This document shows positions 56,369 through 64,000 of a stretch of 64,000 nt of DNA, one piece after another. The position numbers were made by a program, and so were the translations under genes. Within the stretch, counting starts at the first letter, position 1. The number at the start of each line of letters is the position of its first letter. The notes beneath the pieces were generated by a model. It was not told the origin of the DNA and did no database searches. It worked only from the letters and a program-made list of their open reading frames with translations. Location: NCBI GenBank assembly GCA_964023275.1, contig OZ029929.1, positions 3,537,844-3,601,843 of the forward strand, written 5' to 3'. This stretch comes from Norana najaformis. Taxonomy: Eukaryota > Annelida > Clitellata > Crassiclitellata > Hormogastridae.

Positions 56369-57000
56369 ACTTATCATCTTCATCAGCTCCGTACCATTCG
56401 CCGTACTCTTTCCTTTCACGCTATCTGCACGCTGGTCCCTGCCCTCATTTGCACCAGGGTTGACTTTGGGAACGCCATCTTTACCGGCCTATCGCTTGCC
56501 AACACTGCTAAGCTACAATCTGTGCTCAACTCTGCTGCTCGTCTCATAGGGGGCATTGCAAAGTATGGCCACATCTCGTCTTATATTAGTGACACTCTTC
56601 ACTGGCTCCCCGTCCAGCAGCGTGTCCACTTTAAGATCCTCTTCCTCATGCGCATTTGTGTTCTTGGCTCTGCTCCCATTTACCTCATTGACTTCTGCAC
56701 TTTGGTCTCCTCGTTGCCGGGCCGTAGCAACCTTCGCTCGGCCACTCAAGATCTCCTGTTTGTCCCTCGCATGCGTACCGCTGCAGTCCAGTCCAGAAGC
56801 TTTGCCTACGTTGGTCCCACTTGCTGGAATCGTCTCCCTCGAGTATTGCAACTTGAGCTCCTTTCTCTCCCCCTCTCAGTGTTCCGCAGGCGCCTTGAAG
56901 ACTGTACTGTTCAACAGTGATTTTACTTTTTTGGGTCGGAGGCACCTCTGTTGAGTTTATCCTCTAAGAGGCGCTTTATAAATCTCAAATTACAATTACC
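56369..57000 (+). mobile_element. LINE family N1 copy, 5' truncated
   Basis: An open frame to 56,920 reads HQLRTIRRTLSFHAICTLVP, RVDFGNAIFTGLS, LHWLPVQQRVHFKI, and SFAYVGPTCWNRLPR, the C-terminal region of N1 ORF2 without stops. It is followed by the 3' hairpin (GGCACCTC...GAGGCGC, 56,940-56,974) and TTTATAAATCTCAAATTACA. Identity to the 9.1-12.4 kb copy is evident. Likely younger than its neighbours since the frame is intact. Confidence 0.85.
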
Positions 57001-57110
57001 TCGGTTACGGACAGAAGCGTTAGTGTTAGAGGTGTGTGTGCAGGCAGAGTCCAAGGCTGAAAGAGATAGAGGAATCCGAAATTTCTTGAGCTGGTCGCGT
57101 AGGCCTGTAA
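57001..57110 (-). mobile_element. N3-type LINE scrap
   Basis: On the minus strand LKKFRIPLSLSALDSACTHT resembles the N3 segment at about 39,840-39,905 (SVSRSLDSASTHTFNTNSSV). Only about 110 bases remain. Confidence 0.5.
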
Positions 57111-57429
57111 GGCCCGGTGCTCATCTGTGTCCCAGTACGACGTAGTTCGACGGTAACATCGTTCAAACCAAGCAATATGGAAGACGATCACCAGATTCCT
57201 GGCGTTCGCTGCACTGCTTCGACGACGTTTCGCCAAATCTTTCTTCCGTAGTTCACAGTAAACTCCGACTACTAATTTCAACCGCAAACAATTTGACGAC
57301 GACGCTGTCCACTAAATTTCGATCTTCAATCACCTATCTGCTCGAAATACAATAGGTCAGAGCCCTGGCACGACACTCTGCTCAAACGACTCGTGTCGTA
57401 TCATCGAAAACTTGTGGCGAAAAGGACTG

Positions 57430-57655
57430 GCGTTATGGTATTTTTGCCTTTGTCGGACCTACGCGCTGGAATAACCTGTCCTGTGAGATGCGCTTGAGTT
57501 CTCCAGTTTGTCGATGCTGCTGTTCTGCAGGCGCCTGAAGATTGTTTTGTGTTGCGGTGGATTCCCTGCTTTGGGTCGGGAGCGCCTCTGATGAGTTTAT
57601 GCTCGAAGCGCGCTTTATAAATGTCAAGTTGCAATTACAGTTACAAATTAAAATT
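57430..57655 (+). mobile_element. N1 LINE 3' end fragment
   Basis: The segment reads FAFVGPTRWNNLSCEMRLSS, then the hairpin and tail GGGAGCGCCTCTGATGAG, GCGCGCTTTATAAATGTC, and ATTACAGTTACA. It is the last part of an N1 copy. Confidence 0.75.
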
Positions 57656-58621
57656 AAAAAAAACTAAAGTCTTGCTTTTTCAATGAATCCCACCTTGTTC
57701 CATCAAATCCGCTGCCTGTCAAATTTCTTTTAGCTTAAACGCAATCCACCTTAACAGCTCCTTCTCTCTCTTGTCTTCTGGCAATCGGACTTGGTTCATG
57801 ATATGGCATATTTGGACAACCTCCCTGATTTGACGTAACACTCGTGAATAAGCCGGTGCCGTGCGCTAAGCCTTTGAGCAGCGCTTTAAACATTTCGAAT
57901 TTATGAATACGATTCTCAAATTATTATTATTCTTTTTTATCACACACAGAGGCGCCTTGACGTAAGCTTTAAACCAATGTGGCTAACCAGGCAAACCACA
58001 GTTTAAAAAGCTTTTGATGAGATTTATGACAGTTTTTCATAATGTTATTTGTATAAAGAGTGGGTGGATGACATTGAGGAGTGGTGTGGCGCGGACTTGC
58101 AGAGACTGGGACATGCGGCTCAAAACAGAATCGAGTGGAGACACATTATGAAAGGGGCATCGGACACCTACGGGCATTGAGCCCACGGTTATTGATGATG
58201 ATGATGATGATAAAGTGTCAACTAGTTTAAGCCACACACTAGTCTGATTTTCTTATATGGTTTCTTTTAAGTATATATAAGAAATATCCTGGAAGGATAG
58301 GAGCCAAAGAAAAGATTACAAAAGTATAGAAAAGTCTTCTGTTTTTAGAAGATGCATCGTCTGCAAAATAGACCTTAAAAACGTATAATTTTACCGACGG
58401 GGAAGCATTAACGATGAAATTCAGGAATTATCGCCCATGACTTCGCTTTATGCAGTTTGATAATTGCTATTTAATTCTTGGTAATTTGATAGAGCTAGTT
58501 TGTTCACATTTAATAAGCGAGCGTTGGATATTTCGTGACAGAACTGACGGATATAGTCGAGTTACTCGCAGTAATGATTGATGGACATACCTGCATTACA
58601 CGGCTTGGTAAAACGAAATCG
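57656..58621. other. No recognisable gene; short (GAT)n
   Basis: A short (GAT)n run lies at 58,193-58,212. CAGGCGCCTTGACGTAAG near 57,948 may be another LINE 3' scrap. Nothing else recognised. Confidence 0.35.
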
Positions 58622-59092
58622 TAATCCTAATCTCGAGACTTCTACAGCGCCCAACGGAAGCTAAGTGGCGGAACCAGCGTATTAACCGATGCAAAAAGCA
58701 ATTGATCCTCCATTTCTATGTGATACTTTAACAGAGCATCAACGCATATTATTCACTGAATAATATGCGTAGTGAATAATATGCGCGGGCTGTTAATGTT
58801 GGCTCTGATATATGTTGCATGCACGCATGTATGGGTAAACCCGTGGAATCGACCACTAGCATCGCCCTGCTTAAAAACACAATGGCCGCCTCAGACAGAG
58901 AGAAATTAGAGCACTGCCACAAACTCCCTTTATACGCCATTCAGCAGTAAGCCAGTGAAGTGTACGAAGGTGATCTAATGCATTTGATGAAGAAGAACAT
59001 GTAACAACCCTAGAAAGATAGTTTTGAACCCTCTGGAGCTTAAAAAAATTAAAGAAAAATGGACTGATCTCAGTGGAAGTTAGGTCCCACAT
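58622..59092 (-). mobile_element. LINE 3' fragment, minus strand
   Basis: On the minus strand LQRVQNYLSRVVTCSSSSNA and LRTLHWLTAEWRIK (about 59,040-58,930) are the C-terminal LINE motif; the 3' end GGGCGCTGTAGAAGTCTCGA with ATTAGGATTACG lies at about 58,655-58,620, as in family N3. A fold-back (CATATTATTCACTGAATAATATG) at 58,745-58,767 lies inside. Confidence 0.6.
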
Positions 59093-59139
59093 GTGTTACC
59101 TTGCACAACAAAGAGAAAATTAAAATTTAAAATTAAAAT

Positions 59140-60690
59140 TAAATTGACCAATCTCTCCTTTTGTGATGGCATCTTTCCTTCATTGTTCAAAACAGCAGCA
59201 GTCACCCCACTTATCAAGAAACCTGGTCTTGACCCAGACTGTCCTACTGTCCTTCCAACTACCGCCCAATATCCAGCCTCAATAATATTTCAAAAGTACT
59301 TGAACGGTTATTTCTTGCCAGACTTCAGCCACACATCACTGGATCACCAAATTTCAGTACCCTTCAATCTGCCTACAGACCATCCCATTCAACGGAAACT
59401 GCCTTACTTTACAGCTTAAATAACATTTACTGTGCTGCAGACCTTGGCGAACCCACATTTCTGGTCTCAACTTGACCTTAGTGCTGCGTTTGACACCACT
59501 GATCATGCGATGCTCATTTCCAGGCTCAGCAGCAGTTTTGGCATTTCTGGAACTGCCCTCAGTTGGCTTTCATCGTACTTGTCAGACCGATCTCAAACTA
59601 TTCGAATCGGCCAGTCAATTTCTACTCCTACTCTTCTGGTGTTCCTCAGGGCTCTGTGCTTGGCCCAATTCTTTTTTCTGCTTTCATTTCTCCTGTTGGT
59701 CATCTTATATCTTATTTTGGCATTTCCCATCAGCAGTATGCTGATGACACTCAATTATATATTGCCCTCTCATCTGACAGCTTTGATACCGGCATTAGCA
59801 TGCTTGAACAGTGCGTGCTTTCACTGCATTGCTGGTTCTATCAAAATGGTCTTTGTCTTAATCCCAACAAGTCAGATGCAATTCTCCTTGGCACCCAGAT
59901 ACGTTTACCTCACTTTCCTCCCATTCACCAAATTAATTTAGCTGGTACAATTGTGAGCCTTTCAGAAAACATTACAACCCTTGGAGTCATTCTTACCTTT
60001 AAGCAACATGTTTCTGCCATCTGCAAAACCACTTTTTTCCATCTTAGAGCCTTAAGACATATTCGTTCGGTTCTCGGTGATGATATGGCACCTGCGATTG
60101 CCATTGCTCTTGTCCAATCTAGACGGCTATGCCAATTCTATCCTTTTCCATACCCCGCCGTATAATATATCAGAAAATTACAGCGGGTACAGAACTTGGC
60201 AGCACACCTTGTCCATCCTAACTGCAACCTTTCATCTGCTGGCATTCTGTCACAACTTCGCTGGCTGCCGGTTTCAAGATGCATTGATTTTAAAATAGCT
60301 ACAATCACCTACCAACTTCTCCATATACAGCAACCTGCCTATCTCCGATCTTTAATTGATTTTCATGTTCCTGTTCGTTGCACACGATCTAATGACCCTC
60401 TGAAACTGCGACAACCTTATTTGGGCAAAGTTATTGGAGAACATGCTTTCTGTTCGGCCTCGCCTCTGATTTGGAACAACATTCCTTTCTCTATCCGTTC
60501 TGCTCCATCAGTCTCATGCTTCAAGGGGAAACTTAAAACCTTCTATTTTGCCAACTCACCTATCACCTAGTTTTCCCTCTTTTGCTACTGCCTGACTCCC
60601 CCTGAGCGACTGACCGTGCCTCTGATTCAAATTATTTTTGATGTCTGGCACGTTAATCTCTTAATATTCATTCATTCATTCAAGGGAACT
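59140..60690 (+). mobile_element. LINE family N2: RT to 3' end, 5' truncated
   Basis: The RT begins with FPSLFKTAAVTPLIKKPGLD (about 59,173), followed by LDLSAAFDTTDHAML (59,471-59,515) and, after a frameshift near 59,635, GVPQGSVLGPILFSAFISP. Then HQQYADDTQLYIALSS (about 59,731-59,775) carries the catalytic YADD. The frame 59,563-60,165 is open for 200 codons. The C-terminal open frame 60,196-60,570 has LSQLRWLPVSRCIDFKIAT and SASPLIWNNIPF. The 3' end has (ATTC)n at 60,667-60,682. About three frameshifts make it non-functional. A minus-strand scrap of the same family is at 19.8 kb. Confidence 0.85.
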
Positions 60691-61005
60691 GCAGCCAGGT
60701 GTGGATGAGACAGACGAATAGCCTCCTAAGATAAGGTGGATTACAGCCTGCAACACAATTGTGCATAAGTATTGAGGTCTTAAACTCACTGCAGTTCCTT
60801 GCACATGTTGCTGAATATATGCTCAGATAGGTATATGCCAAGTTGCAGCTTTTGATTAACGGGGAAAGAGTTATGCCTGCATAAATAGCATCGCCATAAT
60901 CAGCACTGGTACAAATGAGATATCTTGGAGGCAAACCCAGCCAAACTCTGGTGAAAAACAACTGTTTCCAGGCACTGTAAAAGATAATAGTAATTAGCAA
61001 CTTCA
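60690..61005 (-). pseudogene. LINE C-terminal region fragment
   Basis: On the minus strand YLICTSADYGDAIYAGITLS and FKTSILMHNCVAGCNPPYLR match the (S/N)R-x-DYG(N/D)A-I-x-x-G and LM-x-x-C-x-x-G-x-x-P-x-YL blocks of LINE C-terminal regions. It is separate from the fragment to its right because the order of blocks restarts. Confidence 0.5.
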
Positions 61006-61009
61006 GTAT

Positions 61010-61520
61010 TCAAGACATCAACTGATGATGCACCAAAACCAAGCCATAATGAAGTCAGTGCACATGAAGTCAGTCCACAGTCTATGATGAACAGTCAGCT
61101 GAAAGAGTTGAGTCATAAGTTGAGACCAATACCGGCATAAAAGACAGAGCAGAATGAGTAGTTCGAGATTGTTCCAAAATCTAGGTCCAGGAACCAAAAA
61201 CTTGTTCACTAAGAACAGTTACAGTTTTTGATATTTGTTAATTAATTCAAACCATATATATATATATATTACACTTTAAAGATGTGAACTGAGAGGTGCT
61301 CCACCAGCTCTGGCAAAAGCAAAAGAGAACAGTTTTCACATGTTGATTAAAGGTGCATGTGATATCCATGGCTAAAAGGACACACAGATCTATAGGAAGG
61401 CTCAACCACTGATAAGGCATGATGTTGTACTGCGATGAAGTGAAGATTCCTGTGACAAGCCTAACCTGATGCAGGGGAACAAAGCTGTCATAAGGAGGCA
61501 GGTGCATTACCCAACTGGCA
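61010..61520 (-). pseudogene. LINE 3' fragment, as at 5.2 kb
   Basis: On the minus strand VPGPRFWNNL (about 61,185) is the GP-x-x-WN-x-L motif, and FIMAWFWCIIS (61,050-61,018) resembles the end of the minus-strand element at 5.2-5.6 kb (IVAWFWCAIL). Beyond 61,220 the sequence is too decayed to name; (TA)n lies at 61,257-61,270. Confidence 0.5.
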
Positions 61521-61599
61521 TCACATCATAATCTGAAATTCGGTTTGCTGAGAAACAGCGAATGAATCGCATCAAGCATGTAATAAAACACTTGGTGAA

Positions 61600-62870
61600 A
61601 TTTTGAAATGTATGTATCTATGTATGTATGTATGTATCACTGAATTTGTAAAGCGCCTTTTAAGTAACTCACAAAGGTGCTGCAGAAAATGTTTCTTGAA
61701 CTGTTGAACAGGCAAGGGATCGGATGTCTGGTGGAAGAGTGTTCCAGAGAGACAGCCCCACAGTGGAGAAGACGTTGCCTGCCGAGCAGACGTATGAGAA
61801 TGCGGTACAATGAGTTGACCATGTGTCGCCGATCGTAGTCTCTGTTGACCAGGTTGATCAACTACCGACTTGATGAGCTCATTGATATAATCTGGCACTG
61901 AGCCAACGATCGAGGACCTGACCATGAGGAATATTTTGAACTGTACCCTCTTCTCAACTGGAAGCCAATGTAGGGTGTCTCTTATGTAGGTAGAAATATG
62001 CGAGAATCTGGACGTACCAGCGATGAGCCGAGCAGCACAGTTGAGGACAGACTGGAGCTGACGAATGCGGAATTTAGGCAGGCCAACCAGGATGGAGCTG
62101 CAGTAGTCCAGATGCGTGATGATGAAGGAATGGACGAGCGTGACAGCTGCACTATAGGACAAGTTTTGACTTATAGCCCTCGACGTATAGCCCTTATCTG
62201 ACACAGTTTATAGTAGCAAGTCCTGCAGAGTGAATTAATATGGCCTGCCATCGACAGCTTTTTGTCCAACAAAACACCCAGATCACAAACCATTTGCAGC
62301 GAGACCCAGTTCGAAGACGCTGCCAGAATCATATCTCGATCCATGTCCCGAAGCTTGTGCCGAGAGCTGAACCAGATAAGCTGTGTTTTCGCTTCTAGCC
62401 TTTTACCAAGCCTAGTTGCTGAGTGCAGCATGTCTTTAGGCACTCAGTTCACCCCAAAGTGAGGCCCACATTGATGGGCAGTCAATCAAACAGCATGGAC
62501 AAGGATATCTTCAGCATTGGATGAAAGTGAAGAAGACATGACTGGCACTTGGCTCAGCTGCTTAGTATTACCCAGATACACAAATTGCATTTTGGAAACA
62601 CGGAGATGCAGATGGTTGGATGACCTGCAAAAGCCCAAGCCCCACAAGCCCACAGCATTGCACTGCAGTCAGAGCACCAGATGCCAGGCAGTACAGATAA
62701 ACATGGATATCATGAGCCTAGAGCTGGCTCAGTGCATCAGAGGAAGCAGGGACAGTTGCAATATTGGTAGTGTACATTGGACAAGGTATATACAGCAGAG
62801 GCCAAGAACAGAACCTTATAGTAGGCCAAAAGGAGTGGTAGCCCAGCAGGATCGAGCGTGCCTTGGATGT
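61600..62870 (-). mobile_element. LINE copy (family N4), minus strand, 5' truncated
   Basis: On the minus strand: RT piece WPLLYIPCPMYTTNIATVPA (about 62,805), then DLGVLLDKKLSMAGHINSL and CYYKLCQIRAIRR (62,260-62,180). Next comes an open frame 62,204-61,572 with ITHLDYCSSILVGLPKFRIR, LQSVLNCAARLI, LHWLPVEKRVQFKI and LIVPHSHT. The 3' end has GCACCTTTGTGAG...AAAGGCGCTTTACAAAT (hairpin) and (TACA)n at 61,610-61,635. Catalytic YADD is lost. Confidence 0.75.
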
Positions 62871-64000
62871 TATTCCTACCACCCTTCTAAAAGAATGCTT
62901 CAATATCTTGGGCCCAATCATCACATCCATTGTCAGCTTCTCTCTTGCTGTTTCCCCACCAGTTTTGCTCATACTGTGGTTTACTCTCTTCTTAAAAAGC
63001 CTTCTCTCTCACTTAATGAGATAGACAGACTAGAGATGACGAATACGGAATTTAGGCAGGCCGACCAGGATGGAGTTGCAGTAGTCCAGACGCGTGACGA
63101 TGAAGGAATGGAGGAGCGTGACAGCTGTGCTATATCAAACCATCACCCCATCTCTACTCTAAATTTTTCTTTAAATAAATTCTGGAAAACGTAGTTGCCG
63201 ATCGACTGAGCTGTCACTTTTCTTCCAGCAACCTGTACCTTCCTTTCCAATCTGCCTTCCAGCCCAACACAAATACCATTCCACTGAAACTGCAGTACTT
63301 ACCATTCACAATCACATAATCAGCTCCATGGATAAAGGAAAAGTAACTGCTCCTTGACCTGTTGACCTGTCTGTTGCTTTTGATACTGTTGATCACATCA
63401 TACTCCTTCACTGCCTTGAACATTGGTTTGGTCTTTCCAGTCCCACCCTCCATTAGTTTGCTTCTTACCTGCACCCTTGTATTCAGTCAGTCTGTATCAT
63501 CCAACTCACTTCTGTGCCTAGTGTCTCGAATTGTGGAGTCCCACAAGGTTCTGTGCTGGGCCCGCTCCTATTCACACTGCACACGACTCCACTTGGTTCA
63601 CTACTTACTGACAGCTTTCTCGACTACCAGTTGTGAACTGATGATACTCAGCTATACCTCTCATTTGACAGTTGCATGTCTAATCATGCTCTCCAACTGC
63701 TTGCTTCAGTTTTTGGTGATGTTCAGTCTTGGCTGGCTAGTAATTAACTACTTTTGAATTCTTAAAAACTGAATTTCTTCTTCTATGCACAAACCAGCAA
63801 CTTCATAAATTTGATTACCTTACATCTATTCAGTTTGCTTTCTTGTCAATCACACTGAATGCACACACAATCTAAGCATAATATTTGACTCCACTTTGTC
63901 ATTTTCTGATTGTGTTGGCACCATATGCAAGTCAGCTCAATTTCACATACGGGATATTTGTAGAATCAGATCTCTTGCCACAAACTGTCTTAGTCCAACT
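62850..64000 (+). pseudogene. LINE reverse transcriptase, running off the window
   Basis: The frame starts LDVIPTTLLKECFNILGPII (about 62,863). After an inserted scrap it reads DLSVAFDTVDHIILLHCLEH (63,363-63,422), [20 protein letters not shown] (63,530-63,590) and a YADD-like TDDTQLYLSFDS (about 63,637-63,672, with Y lost to a stop). The window end is FHIRDICRIRSLA. Broken by stops; it joins head-to-head with the N4 copy at about 62,860. The 940-1,058 fragment is the same family. Confidence 0.75.
63018..63128 (-). mobile_element. N4 LINE scrap nested in a plus-strand RT
   Basis: About 110 bases match 62,035-62,160 (same plus-strand sequence, about 92 % alike, with GAATTTAGGCAGGCC-ACCAG shared). 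In N4 this is minus-strand coding sequence. It interrupts the plus-strand RT, which resumes after 63,130. Confidence 0.75.

Overview
This is metazoan nuclear DNA from an invertebrate. It is AT-rich and packed with microsatellites, non-LTR retrotransposons (LINEs) of several clades, a tRNA-derived SINE, DNA transposons and a decayed virus-like (Polinton/adintovirus-type) element. A cnidarian or another early-branching or lophotrochozoan animal fits the mix, but nothing seen fixes the species. I recognise no host protein gene, rRNA gene or free-standing tRNA gene. Nearly all coding sequence belongs to mobile or viral elements, and most of it is broken by stops and frameshifts.

Layout. 1-9 kb: AT-rich unique sequence with remnants of an RTE-like LINE (minus), a LINE carrying a 2A-like peptide motif (minus) and an endonuclease fragment (plus). 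9.1-12.4 kb: the best-preserved plus-strand LINE of family N1 (my label), with endonuclease, reverse transcriptase (RT), C-terminal region and 3' hairpin tail. 12.4-18 kb: (TAA)n tracts, two blocks of a 28-bp minisatellite, a 16-bp tandem repeat, a full-looking SINE (minus), and a fragment with a restriction-like-endonuclease-type motif sitting between (TAA)n tracts. 18-24.2 kb: LINE fragments in both orientations. 24.2-29 kb: a nearly full-length minus-strand CR1-like LINE with intact ORF1 and a PHD-finger/endonuclease/RT ORF2 broken by several lesions.

30.9-about 52 kb: the most unusual part, a fossil virus-like element. The left half holds a pX-like basic/hydrophobic protein, several small ORFs and a capsid-like gene. 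The right half holds a protein-primed type B DNA polymerase, a small ORF, a retroviral-type integrase, a major-capsid-like protein and an adenain-like protease; beyond it lies a possible opposite-strand PC4-like ORF. It is interrupted by a 2,248-bp insertion of unknown type, a CACTA-like transposon (37,645-39,524), a minus-strand LINE (39,528-41,560) and a second CACTA-like transposon (48,493-51,118) with a long open transposase-like frame. Both transposons have terminal inverted repeats and 3-bp target duplications. The first carries a 13-pentamer GAA/TTC array directly upstream of a TATA box, the form of a heat-shock element.

52-64 kb: a perfect hairpin, TG-rich DNA, a 29-bp minisatellite, a BED-finger (hAT-like) remnant beside an (ACT)n tract, then a dense series of LINE fragments with several head-to-head joins; the last RT runs off the window end.

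How the parts relate: the elements are nested, so their relative ages can be read. The virus-like element is older than the LINE, the 2.2-kb insert and the two CACTA-like transposons that interrupt it. Several LINE families end in the same kind of 3' hairpin followed by short tail repeats, and the SINE ends in similar sequence, which suggests (inference) that it borrows LINE machinery.
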